A DNA stretch of 21,238 nt. It comes from a virus. The stretch covers positions 1 to 21,238 of the IMG/VR virus record IMGVR_UViG_3300032360_001426. One strand, written 5' to 3'. The position numbers and the translations under genes were made by a program. Positions 7,891 to 15,603 of the stretch are shown piece by piece; the stretch's first letter is position 1; the number at the start of each line of letters is the position of its first letter. The notes under the pieces were generated by a model. The model searched no databases. It was given only the letters and a program-made list of their open reading frames with translations, and was not told the DNA's origin.

Positions 7891-8478
7891 ATGATAAAAA
7901 AATATTATACAAAAGAGAGCTTTGATAAAAAGGAGTACACGACTGCTCAAATAAAAAGACATTCAGTTAAAGCTAACCAACGTAAAAGTGAAGGATTTTA
8001 TAGAATTGTACACAAAAACTTGACGCCTTTCTTGTCCCGAGTCCATCCCTCAAAACTAAAAATGCTTTGCCTTGGAACACGAAACAACTGGGAAAGAGAC
8101 GTATTTCAATCTCTATTAAAAGAGGTCAAAGTGTATTCTTTAGATATAGCCCCGGCTTCCAACGCAGACTATATTATGGATTTTAATAGTTTTCCAAACG
8201 ATTGGGAGAACAAGTGGGATATAATATATTCTAATGCAATAGATCATTCAATATCATCTGATAACTGTTTTAAGGAATGGGTTAGAATATTAAAACCAGG
8301 AGGATTAATGTATACAGACTGGGCAACCCAAAACTCAAAAAAAATAACCCCAACCGCAGCAGATTGTAGCATTTTTTCAGAAGAAGCCGTGAAGACAGTA
8401 ATGGGAGACACCTCCTTTAATATTGAAATACTTTTAGAGAAAGAGGGCCAATGGTTAATTAAAAAAGGTGAGAGATAA
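7891..8478 (+). CDS. class I SAM-dependent methyltransferase (Methyltransf_11-like)
   Basis: A 195-residue protein with a variant motif I, MLCLGTRNNWE (58-68), an acidic strand-2 end VYSLDIAP (81-88), KWDIIYSNAIDHS (108-120) as motif II and WVRILKPGGLMYTDW (130-144) as motif III. Motif I lacks the usual GxGxG, having GTRNN instead, but the rest fits a class I fold. The N-terminal ~40 residues are basic. It starts 3 bases after the deacetylase stop. The next gene is another methyltransferase-like protein with a similar LKP-G-V/YxDW segment, so the two may be paralogues with different acceptors. Confidence 0.65.
   Translation: MIKKYYTKESFDKKEYTTAQIKRHSVKANQRKSEGFYRIVHKNLTPFLSRVHPSKLKMLCLGTRNNWERDVFQSLLKEVKVYSLDIAPASNADYIMDFNSFPNDWENKWDIIYSNAIDHSISSDNCFKEWVRILKPGGLMYTDWATQNSKKITPTAADCSIFSEEAVKTVMGDTSFNIEILLEKEGQWLIKKGER
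8465..8472 (+). promoter_or_regulatory. Shine-Dalgarno site deciding the start at 8480
   Basis: AAGGTGAG lies 7 bases before the ATG at 8480. It favours that ATG over the GTG at 8468, which falls inside the site itself. Confidence 0.5.
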
Positions 8479-8479
8479 C

Positions 8480-9082
8480 ATGGGCAAATCAGATCCGCAT
8501 TATTTTAATTTTTGTAACCAGCATATAAAGTCTGAAGGAGAAACGGCGCTTCTAGGATTTGTCAATAACAATCATTTCCAAGGTGACTTATATGACTTAT
8601 CTCTTAACAATTGGGATATTAACTCCAACTGGAGACTTACTCAAAAATATGATACCATAATTTGCACAAGATGTGCTTACTTCTCAAAAGATCCGCGAGA
8701 CTTTATTGAAATATGCCACAAACACTTAAAACCTAAAGGGAAACTATTCGTTGATTGGGGTCTCGGCGATCATTGGAGATTTCCAAATTATAAGGTAGGT
8801 TGGGTAAAAGATGGAGAACATGAATGGGCATATAAAGAAGACAATTATCTTTGGTCGACAGTTTGGGATGATTTATTTATTGATAATAATGAATTTCAAA
8901 CTTTTTCTCAAAGAATACAGAAACATAATTATCAAAATACTAAAGTGGCAATTTTCGATGAAGTGCCTAAAATTATTAATATAGGTTTTATAAACACACT
9001 CTTTGAAACTGAGTATAATATGTTGACTTTATGGGAAGATTCACCACAGCTTTATATACTTATATCAGGTACTAAAAAATGA
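8480..9082 (+). CDS. methyltransferase-like protein lacking motif I
   Basis: A 200-residue protein from the ATG at 8480. KYDTIICTRCAYFSKDPRDF (56-75) and HLKPKGKLFVDWGLGDHW (82-99) resemble the last two conserved blocks of class I SAM methyltransferases, and VGWVKDGEHE (106-115) follows. The N-terminal glycine-rich SAM-binding motif I is not recognisable: the region reads ALLGFVNNNHF. Either the fold is reduced and binds SAM differently, or it partners with the complete methyltransferase directly upstream. The gene is separated from that neighbour by one base and runs into the dehydrogenase gene with an ATGA overlap. Confidence 0.55.
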   Translation: MGKSDPHYFNFCNQHIKSEGETALLGFVNNNHFQGDLYDLSLNNWDINSNWRLTQKYDTIICTRCAYFSKDPRDFIEICHKHLKPKGKLFVDWGLGDHWRFPNYKVGWVKDGEHEWAYKEDNYLWSTVWDDLFIDNNEFQTFSQRIQKHNYQNTKVAIFDEVPKIINIGFINTLFETEYNMLTLWEDSPQLYILISGTKK

Positions 9083-9873
9083 ATAACTCAATAGGAATAA
9101 TAGGAGGAGGTTTTGTTGGCTCTGCAACAGCTTGGGCCTTTCGCCCTACTCATGAAGTAAAAGTTTATGATAAAGACCCGAAAGCCTCTATGCACACGCT
9201 CAAAGAAGCAGTTGACTCAGACTTTGTATTTATATGTGTACCAACTCCACCTAAAGAAGACTGGACAATAGATCTTTCTATAATAGAGAGTGTGTTTGAA
9301 AATATAAAATTATATCAACGATATCCTCCTCAACAATTTTTAATTAAATCAACTGTCCTTCCCGGTACTTGTCGTAAGATGTCGAAAAAATACGGACTTA
9401 GAGTTTCATCTAATCCTGAATTCTTAACAGAAAGAAGAGCTAAGTGGGACTTTATAAACGCTGCCCAAATATTAATCGGATCTGACGATTCGGAAGATGC
9501 TAGTAAAATTCAAGAACTTTATGAACAAAGATTCAACTCAATGAAATATACTATCACCGATACAGTTACGTCAGAGCTTATAAAATATACATTGAATTGT
9601 TTTTTCGCCACTAAGGTCTCATTCATGAACGAAGTTAAAATACTATCAAATAAAATAGGAGCAGACTGGGACAAACTGGTAGAAGGTTTCACGAGCGATA
9701 GCAGAGTCGGAGACTCGCATGTAGATGTCCCCGGGCCTGATGGAAAGCTTGGATTCGGCGGTAAATGTTTTCCAAAAGATCTGAACGCCTTAATGGAGCT
9801 ATTTAGAAGCAATAATATTGACCCTTTGGTTATGCAAGCCGCTTGGGAGAGAAATCAAAAAACCAGAATATGA
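9079..9873 (+). CDS. UDP-glucose/GDP-mannose dehydrogenase-family enzyme, short form
   Basis: A 264-residue NAD-dependent sugar-nucleotide dehydrogenase. Seen: Rossmann IGIIGGGFVGSA (5-16), VFICVPTP (50-57), STVLPGT (91-97), SSNPEFLTE (110-118), the K169/N173 helix followed by MNE (183-185), and the catalytic thiol C230 in GFGGKCFPKD. These enzymes oxidise the C6 alcohol of UDP-glucose, UDP-GlcNAc or GDP-mannose to a carboxylate. Usual members are 390-450 residues with a third C-terminal UDP-binding domain. Here the protein ends 34 residues after the catalytic cysteine, so that domain is missing. All catalytic residues I can check are kept. ATGA overlaps join it to both neighbours. Confidence 0.8.
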   Translation: MNNSIGIIGGGFVGSATAWAFRPTHEVKVYDKDPKASMHTLKEAVDSDFVFICVPTPPKEDWTIDLSIIESVFENIKLYQRYPPQQFLIKSTVLPGTCRKMSKKYGLRVSSNPEFLTERRAKWDFINAAQILIGSDDSEDASKIQELYEQRFNSMKYTITDTVTSELIKYTLNCFFATKVSFMNEVKILSNKIGADWDKLVEGFTSDSRVGDSHVDVPGPDGKLGFGGKCFPKDLNALMELFRSNNIDPLVMQAAWERNQKTRI

Positions 9874-10901
9874 ATTTCATTGTTAGTGAAGTTACTTTTT
9901 TAAGATACTTTATTCCTCTTATAATAGAGGGTAATAAAAGAGGAGTTACATCTAAAGTTTTTTTACGTCCAACACCCTCTAAATACAATTGCCCTGGTAA
10001 GTGGAAGTCGCGAATCAAAGAATTGTCTGCAGAATATGCATTTGAAACACTTTCTATATCAAAAATCGACACAGAACCGGGATTAACTTTTTTAGTTGAA
10101 GGATGCGGAATAGAACACTTAAACAATTCTCATTATAAAATCTCTTTAACCTTTATGCTTGATTTTTGTGGCGCTAGTTACGATAAGTATATCGATAAAG
10201 TTGATTTAGTTATTTTTATAAGTGAGTTCGTGGCGAAACACTACAATAGAATTTCAGAAAAAAATCTGTACCTAGGTTCTCCAAAATATGATGTTACTCT
10301 TGACAGAGACATCATTATAAAAAACTTTAAATTAGATCCTGACAAAAGAAATGTTTTTATATTAGGTCCGCCAACCTCTCAAAGGAGCACTACAACATAT
10401 CCTCATCTAAATAAAAACAAAATAAACAGCCTATATAACAATTTACGTGAAAATTTAAAAGAGTATAATTTTATTTATAAAACACGAGGTAAGGATCCTC
10501 TTGCTGGTAACCCATATTCTAATAAAACAGGTAGTCAATTTGAAGATTCTTTTTGGTTTCCTCATGATTCAATGCAACTTATACATATTAGCGATTTTGT
10601 TGTGTGTTTTGATTCCTCAGCCATAAAAGAAGTAACCATGATGGAAAAACCTCTTATAAATTTTAAAACAATGGATTCACTTCCTTCTCTCGATCCTCCT
10701 AGATGCTTAACTAAAGCTAGAGGTTTCGATTTCTTATATCAATACAATCATTGTTTAGACAGAACCTTAGATTTATCTTCAAAAGAATTAGAAAAAGATA
10801 TAAATCACCTATTAACTAGTAAATTTGATTTTACGGAAGCGAAACAAAAACATTTTTACCTAGGAAAAAGGTCTAGCGAAGATATTTTAAATACGTTATA
10901 A
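9870..10901 (+). CDS. putative GT-B glycosyl/glycerophosphotransferase-like surface-carbohydrate protein
   Basis: A 343-residue protein from the ATG at 9870, whose ATGA overlap couples it to the dehydrogenase. A longer frame from a TTG at 9843 is less likely. The C-terminal block at residues 231-265 (PHDSM..LIHISDFVVCFDSS..KEVTMMEKP) matches the D/S-x-x-S...E...P pattern of the nucleotide-binding half of CDP-glycerol glycerophosphotransferases and UDP-GlcNAc 2-epimerase-like GT-B proteins. VFILGPP near 162-168 could begin the second Rossmann domain. The exact family is uncertain and the donor unknown. A role transferring or rearranging an activated sugar fits the position just before neuB. 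A 2-epimerase role would supply the ManNAc needed by NeuB, but no epimerase-specific residues can be confirmed. Confidence 0.45.
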   Translation: MNFIVSEVTFLRYFIPLIIEGNKRGVTSKVFLRPTPSKYNCPGKWKSRIKELSAEYAFETLSISKIDTEPGLTFLVEGCGIEHLNNSHYKISLTFMLDFCGASYDKYIDKVDLVIFISEFVAKHYNRISEKNLYLGSPKYDVTLDRDIIIKNFKLDPDKRNVFILGPPTSQRSTTTYPHLNKNKINSLYNNLRENLKEYNFIYKTRGKDPLAGNPYSNKTGSQFEDSFWFPHDSMQLIHISDFVVCFDSSAIKEVTMMEKPLINFKTMDSLPSLDPPRCLTKARGFDFLYQYNHCLDRTLDLSSKELEKDINHLLTSKFDFTEAKQKHFYLGKRSSEDILNTL

Positions 10902-10902
10902 A

Positions 10903-11724
10903 TTGAACCAATTAAAAATCATTGCTGAAATAGGGATCAATCATAACGGAGACGTGGATATTGCAAAGAGACTCATTGATGTAGCTGTTGTTGCCAACTG
11001 TGATTATGTTAAGTTTCAAAAACGTAGCCCTGATCTCTGTGTTCCTGAGTCTCAAAAAAATAAAAAGAAAATCACTCCATGGGGAGATATGACCTATATT
11101 AAATACAAACATAAAATTGAATTTGGCAAAAAAGAATATGATGAAATAGATAGTTATTGTCGGCAAAGAAATATAGAATGGTTTGCAAGTGTTTGGGATA
11201 TCGAATCCGCTGATTTCATGAGGAATTATAGTAATTATTCCAAAATACCTTCGGCATTAATAACCGATTTAAAATTATGTCGATACGCAAGAGAGAAATA
11301 TGCTACGCTTATTGTATCTACAGGTATGTCTACGGAAAAAGAGGTCGAAGAATGTATAGAGGCTTGCAATCCCAATATAATTTTTCATACAAACTCGACA
11401 TATCCATCTCCTGTTAGTGAATTAAACTTAAAATATATTCAATGGTTAGCTTTAAAGTATCCAGATAAAATAATTGGATATAGTGGTCATGAGTTTGGAC
11501 TCGTTCCGACGTTCGTTGCTGTTGTTTTAGGTGCTCAGTATATAGAGAGACATATTACTCTCGATAGGACAATGTGGGGATCTGATCAAATGTCTTCTGT
11601 TGAACCAGCAGGTTTAATTAAAATGACTAAAGCTATAAAAGATATAACAGTTAGCATAGGAGAGCTTGGACCGAGAACGCTATTGAAAAGTGAAAAAGAC
11701 AAAAGAGAAACTCTCAGAAAATGA
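10903..11724 (+). CDS. neuB: NeuB-family nonulosonic acid (sialic acid-like) synthase
   Basis: A 273-residue protein starting at a TTG, the only plausible start: the next upstream in-frame stop is at 10888 and the conserved sequence AEIGINHNGD begins at codon 8. NeuB enzymes condense a hexose derivative such as ManNAc with phosphoenolpyruvate to give N-acetylneuraminate or a relative. Seen: EIGINHNGD (9-17), DYVKFQKR (34-41), STGMSTE (139-145), GYSGHEFG (192-199), ERHITLDRTMWGSD (215-228). The protein stops after the barrel and lacks the C-terminal SAF (antifreeze-like) domain of ~340-residue NeuB; shorter homologues of this kind exist. The exact sugar (neuraminic, legionaminic or another) cannot be read. 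An ATGA overlap couples it to the cytidylyltransferase gene. Confidence 0.88.
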   Translation: MNQLKIIAEIGINHNGDVDIAKRLIDVAVVANCDYVKFQKRSPDLCVPESQKNKKKITPWGDMTYIKYKHKIEFGKKEYDEIDSYCRQRNIEWFASVWDIESADFMRNYSNYSKIPSALITDLKLCRYAREKYATLIVSTGMSTEKEVEECIEACNPNIIFHTNSTYPSPVSELNLKYIQWLALKYPDKIIGYSGHEFGLVPTFVAVVLGAQYIERHITLDRTMWGSDQMSSVEPAGLIKMTKAIKDITVSIGELGPRTLLKSEKDKRETLRK

Positions 11725-12353
11725 CAATTTTATCACTTATATTGGCCCGAGGCGGGAGCAAGTCAATACCTAAAAAAAATATTACTTTATTACAAGGTAA
11801 ACCACTATTACATTACTCAGCAACCGCATCGCTAAGCTCAAATGCTCAAGAAACTTGGGTGAGTACAGACTGCCCAGACATTAAGCGGGTCGCTATTGAT
11901 ATTGGATGTAAAGTTATCGATCGGCCTGCAAATATTTCTGGAGATAATTCTAAAAGCGACGAAGCGCTTGTTCATTTTGCTGATAATGTTGATTTTGATA
12001 TTTTGGTTTTCATCCAACCAACATCACCCTTAATCACCGCGCAAGACATCAACATAGGTTTGGAAAAGATGCGCGAATACGACTCCGTTTTCAGTGTATG
12101 CAAAGAGCATTGGGTTCCAAGATGGACTCTTAATATTAAGCCCTTCGACTGGAATATAAACAACCGACCGATGCGACAAGACATTGAAGAAAAATATATT
12201 GAAAACGGTGCATTTTATATCACAACTCGCGAACAACTACTAAAAACCAGACTTCGATACGGAGGGAAGATGTCTGTGGTTGAAATGCCTCCGTATCGAA
12301 GCTTCCAAATAGATACTCCTGAAGATCTCCTGCTCCTAGAGAAAATAGCGTAG
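11721..12353 (+). CDS. neuA: NeuA-family CMP-nonulosonic acid cytidylyltransferase
   Basis: A 210-residue protein with the CMP-sugar synthetase motif RGGSKSIPKKNI at 10-21, WVSTD at 46-50, IDRPA at 66-70, QPTSPL at 99-104 and a closing FQIDTPEDL. It activates a nonulosonic acid with CTP to the CMP-sugar used by transferases. Translational coupling to neuB makes a NeuB-NeuA pair. Length matches the N-terminal catalytic domain of NeuA; no extra esterase domain is present. By eye this gene uses more C- and G-ending codons than the genes downstream. Confidence 0.85.
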   Translation: MTILSLILARGGSKSIPKKNITLLQGKPLLHYSATASLSSNAQETWVSTDCPDIKRVAIDIGCKVIDRPANISGDNSKSDEALVHFADNVDFDILVFIQPTSPLITAQDINIGLEKMREYDSVFSVCKEHWVPRWTLNIKPFDWNINNRPMRQDIEEKYIENGAFYITTREQLLKTRLRYGGKMSVVEMPPYRSFQIDTPEDLLLLEKIA

Positions 12354-12385
12354 AGAAATTTAAAAATTCGAGAATAAATTAATAT

Positions 12386-13333
12386 ATGAGATATGTAGTT
12401 ACCGGCGGGGCAGGATTTATTGGTAGTACTCTTATAGATGAAGTTTTATTAAAAGATAAGGACGCAGAAATAGTTTGTATAGATAACTTTTCAACTGGTT
12501 ATGCTAATAATATACCAAAGTCTGTTAATGTTAAAATTATTGAAACTGATATTTCTGTATTAACTGCAGATAGTCAATTTACTGAAACGGTAAAGGCCGC
12601 AGTATCTGGCGCAGACGTCATGTTTCATTTTGCTGCAAAGGCTAGAGTTCAACCATCTATAGATAATCCTATAGAATTTAATGATACAAATGTAAGTGGA
12701 ACACTTAATTTATTAGAGATATGCCGACAAGTAGGTATACGGCGGTTTATTTTTAGCTCTTCTTCCTCTATATATGGAGATACTGATATATTTCCTACAC
12801 CAGAAACTGCGCCAATATCGCCTTTGAGCCCATATGGTCTTCAAAAACTAATAGGTGAGCAGTATTGTCAATTATACTCTACAATACATAATTTAGAAAC
12901 TGTGTGTTTGAGATATTTTAATGTATATGGTAATAAGATGCCTACCGAAGGTGCGTATTGTTTAGTTATGGGTGTCTTTGCTCAGTTAAAAAAGCTTAAT
13001 AAGGCGTTACCTATATATGGTGATGGTTCTCAGAGAAGAGATTTTACTTATGTAAAAGATGTTGTACAAGCAAATATATTAGCTAGTACAAGTGACAACG
13101 TAGGTAGTGGTGAAATTATTAATATAGGAAACGGAGACAATAGATCCGTACACGATATTGCTGATATATTTGGAGGACCGTTTGACTATAAGCCAAAAAG
13201 ATTAGAGCCATTTAAAACTTTGGCAGATAATACTAAAGCTCGCCAATTATTAGGCTGGTTACCGCATGGAAACGTAGAACAGTGGCTTATAAATTATTTA
13301 AACAATGAAGGTTTCCGCGACAATACCAATTAA
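12386..13333 (+). CDS. NAD-dependent nucleotide-sugar epimerase/dehydratase (GalE-like SDR)
   Basis: A 315-residue extended SDR enzyme: TGGAGFIG (6-13) binds NAD, the catalytic Y150-x3-K154 lies in SPYGLQK, the SSSSSIYG run (124-131) supplies the third catalytic Ser/Thr, and LRYFNVYG follows near residue 170. The length suits UDP-glucose 4-epimerases and UDP-glucuronate/GlcNAc epimerases. The exact substrate is not readable. Supplying an epimerised UDP-sugar for one of the glycosyltransferases is the likely job. The gene begins after a 32-base AT-rich gap, so a promoter may sit between 12354 and 12385. It overlaps the next gene by 29 bases. Confidence 0.82.
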   Translation: MRYVVTGGAGFIGSTLIDEVLLKDKDAEIVCIDNFSTGYANNIPKSVNVKIIETDISVLTADSQFTETVKAAVSGADVMFHFAAKARVQPSIDNPIEFNDTNVSGTLNLLEICRQVGIRRFIFSSSSSIYGDTDIFPTPETAPISPLSPYGLQKLIGEQYCQLYSTIHNLETVCLRYFNVYGNKMPTEGAYCLVMGVFAQLKKLNKALPIYGDGSQRRDFTYVKDVVQANILASTSDNVGSGEIINIGNGDNRSVHDIADIFGGPFDYKPKRLEPFKTLADNTKARQLLGWLPHGNVEQWLINYLNNEGFRDNTN

Positions 13334-13958
13334 AAGCAATTCTACTAGAGTAAAGGATAAGAATTTTAGACTTTTAGGAGACAAGCCGTTATATCAGTAT
13401 ATTATTGATCATTGTATACAAGCAGAATGTTTTGATAGTATATATGTTGATACAGATAGTGAAGATATAAAGAGTTATTGCTTTCAGAATAAGGTAAAAT
13501 GGATAGAGCGTAAACCAGAGCTTACTTTAGATACAGCAAACGGTAATGATGTATTTCATTATGATATAGATCATATAGATGAATATGATTTCTATTTTCA
13601 ATTATACGCTACAGCGCCATTTTTAAAGTCAGAGACAATTAGAGCATGTGTTGATAAGCTAACTCATACAACAAAGTATGATTCTATATTAACCGCTACA
13701 AAGGAATATGGATGGCATTGGTTTCAAAATCAACCAGTTAATTATCAGCCTAATATCTTACCTAGATCTCAAGATGCACCTCCTGTAATTAAAGAGACGA
13801 CTGGGTTATACGGTATATCTAAAAGAGCCTATGAGCGGTATAGATGTAGAGTAGGTGCCACTCCATATTTTTATATAATAAACGATAGAATGGAGTGTAT
13901 TGATTTAGATACACAGGAGGATTTTGTTATTGCTGAGCAATATGCAAATTATGTATGA
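13305..13958 (+). CDS. second CMP-sugar cytidylyltransferase
   Basis: A 217-residue cytidylyltransferase-fold protein starting MKVSATIPIK. The family motif appears as IPIKSNSTRVKDKNFR (7-22) where NeuA has RGGSKSIPKKNI: the first Arg-Gly pair is Lys-Ser, with the later RVKDKNFR conserved. Further parts are YVDTDSEDIK near 47-56, QLYATAPFL at 99-107 in place of QPTSPL, and a terminal IDLDTQED. It is clearly related to, but distinct from, the neuA product upstream, so it probably activates a different acidic sugar. An ATGA overlap couples it to the GT2 gene. Confidence 0.72.
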   Translation: MKVSATIPIKSNSTRVKDKNFRLLGDKPLYQYIIDHCIQAECFDSIYVDTDSEDIKSYCFQNKVKWIERKPELTLDTANGNDVFHYDIDHIDEYDFYFQLYATAPFLKSETIRACVDKLTHTTKYDSILTATKEYGWHWFQNQPVNYQPNILPRSQDAPPVIKETTGLYGISKRAYERYRCRVGATPYFYIINDRMECIDLDTQEDFVIAEQYANYV

Positions 13959-14743
13959 TTGATATTATTTTTACATATTTTAATCAAAAAGAATATACTA
14001 GAGAAATGCTTTTATATCTTGATAAATTTATAGAAAAGCATTTTTTAGAAAAAATTATTTTTACAATCGTTGATGATAATAGTGATTATCCTTTAATAGA
14101 TTATTTACCAGAGCTTAATAATTTAAATTTAAAAATATATAGAACGGATTTTAATGGTTATAATATAGCAGGAGCAATAAATCTTGGTTGCCATATGGCA
14201 GAAACATCGTCCGTTTGTTGTTTAGATATGGACATGATATTATATAATAGTTTTATTGAGGAATTATTACAGTTAAGAATTACTGATGACCGTCATTATA
14301 GGTTTTTGTTAGATAGGTGTACACAGGTTCACTTATCTACAGGGAAAATAAAATATAAACCTACAGGTTGGCATGGAATTACGTCTAAAAATAATAGAAT
14401 TAAATTTTCTCACGACGAGCGATTTTCAGGTAGTTGGGGATACCACGGAAAGTTTATGTTAGATTGCTTAAGCAACCATGGTATTACATCATCTTATTTA
14501 CATAACAAAGTAATAATGCCTAGGCAAGTTCTTATTAATGGTGAGTTATATAATCCTTATTCTAATACTACAGAAAGTAAAAATACAAAGCATCATACTG
14601 CTGGAGAAACACCAGACTTAAATAGAAACAAACTAACAAATAAGCCATTATATAATAAACTATTGGCTGAGCTTAAGACGGGTAAATATCAACCGTCTAC
14701 ACCTTTAAATTTTAATTATAATTTAATATATAAAAATATATGA
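13955..14743 (+). CDS. GT2-type (GT-A) glycosyltransferase, copy a, with altered catalytic site
   Basis: A 262-residue GT-A protein. Seen: IIFTYFNQK (4-12), VDDNSDYP (39-46), RTDFNGYNIAGAINLG (63-78) and the metal-binding DMD at 91-93. The C-terminal acceptor half has WGYHGKFM at 161-168. The minus-strand GT2 (18156-18920) has the same layout, sharing the TYFNQ, RTD..x.N.AGA.NLG, D-x-D and LNFNY elements. It carries YGYEDEYF at the equivalent site, so the usual Glu-Asp catalytic pair is replaced here by His-Gly. The product may be inactive, may act on a different donor, or may be structural. Both neighbours overlap it by ATGA. Confidence 0.75.
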   Translation: MIDIIFTYFNQKEYTREMLLYLDKFIEKHFLEKIIFTIVDDNSDYPLIDYLPELNNLNLKIYRTDFNGYNIAGAINLGCHMAETSSVCCLDMDMILYNSFIEELLQLRITDDRHYRFLLDRCTQVHLSTGKIKYKPTGWHGITSKNNRIKFSHDERFSGSWGYHGKFMLDCLSNHGITSSYLHNKVIMPRQVLINGELYNPYSNTTESKNTKHHTAGETPDLNRNKLTNKPLYNKLLAELKTGKYQPSTPLNFNYNLIYKNI

Positions 14744-15603
14744 ATATTGCTGTATGCATAAGCGGGGAGCCTCGTGAATTTACTTTTTTTGAGAATAGTA
14801 TAAACTTGTTTAAAGAACAGTGTGCTAATAATAATATTACTTTGCATGTTTTTTATCATTTATGGGATCATATTTCTCGTCGACAACGCAATTATAAATC
14901 TCAAGAACCGATTTTGCAAAAAATCCCTGTAGAAGATATTGTTACTAAAATACCTGTTACTGATGGTGTATTTGAAAATAAAGATTCTTTATTACCGGAA
15001 GTAGATTACGTTTGGGAATATATTTGTAATCTTAAAGAATCGCATCCTAGATATGATACTAAAGAAATTTTAAAGAATCAGCTTTTATATACTAATTCTC
15101 CCGGGTATTGTCAATTATCTAGTTTGTGTAAAAGCAATTTAATTAGAATAGAGTATGAAAAGAGATATAATATACAGTACGATCTGGTTATAAGAACTAG
15201 AACTGATGTGGAGTTTTTCTGTAAAGACATTACTTATTTAATAAACCTTATAAACAACGGTACCTTTGATAAAAAAATATATTTTCCTGAAATAGAAGTA
15301 TGGAATATGAAAAATGAATTACAGGTGATTCCGGAGTTTTGTTTTTTACTTTCTAATTCTAATATATTGAATGAGAATATATTTAATAATTATTGTGAAA
15401 AAATTACTAAGGATATGTTTTTTTATAACAATACAAGAAAAAATGTTGGAATTCGCAACGATCATACGGTTTTTGTAAATCTTATCTTACATAATATAAA
15501 AATTAAACTCCAATCTAATATTCGCAATGCGTTTAAATATAAAATTTACCAACTATCTGCCGAATATAGTAAGGACATAAAAACAAAATATAGTCATTAT
15601 TAA
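14740..15603 (+). CDS. YDxVIxxRTD-family glycosyltransferase-like protein X1a
   Basis: A 287-residue protein starting MNIAVCISGEPREF. Its parts are IAVCISGEPRE at 3-13, an F-x-H-x-WD block at 38-43 and YDLVIRTRTD at 147-156, where the final RTD resembles a GT-A metal-binding acidic motif. I do not recognise a named family with certainty. Three other genes here share this layout, and this one is closest to the gene at 18920-19909 by its GEPRE/TEPRF start and HVF.HxWD block. A GT-A glycosyltransferase is the likeliest role from context and motif, but it is an inference. It overlaps the GT2 gene by ATGA and the kinase-like gene by TAATG. Confidence 0.5.
   Translation: MNIAVCISGEPREFTFFENSINLFKEQCANNNITLHVFYHLWDHISRRQRNYKSQEPILQKIPVEDIVTKIPVTDGVFENKDSLLPEVDYVWEYICNLKESHPRYDTKEILKNQLLYTNSPGYCQLSSLCKSNLIRIEYEKRYNIQYDLVIRTRTDVEFFCKDITYLINLINNGTFDKKIYFPEIEVWNMKNELQVIPEFCFLLSNSNILNENIFNNYCEKITKDMFFYNNTRKNVGIRNDHTVFVNLILHNIKIKLQSNIRNAFKYKIYQLSAEYSKDIKTKYSHY

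Noticed and set aside
9843-9869. TTG start extending the GT-B-like protein upstream
   Set aside because: The ATG at 9870 forms an ATGA overlap with the dehydrogenase stop, the pattern used by most genes here.
9915-9930. Perfect inverted repeat CCTCT-TATAAT-AGAGG
   Set aside because: It lies inside a coding region with a loop of A/T and no following T run; five-base stems occur often by chance.
13305-13333. Overlap of the epimerase and second cytidylyltransferase as a frameshifted fusion
   Set aside because: Both proteins have complete family-specific ends, so the 29-base overlap is an ordinary gene overlap like others in this island.
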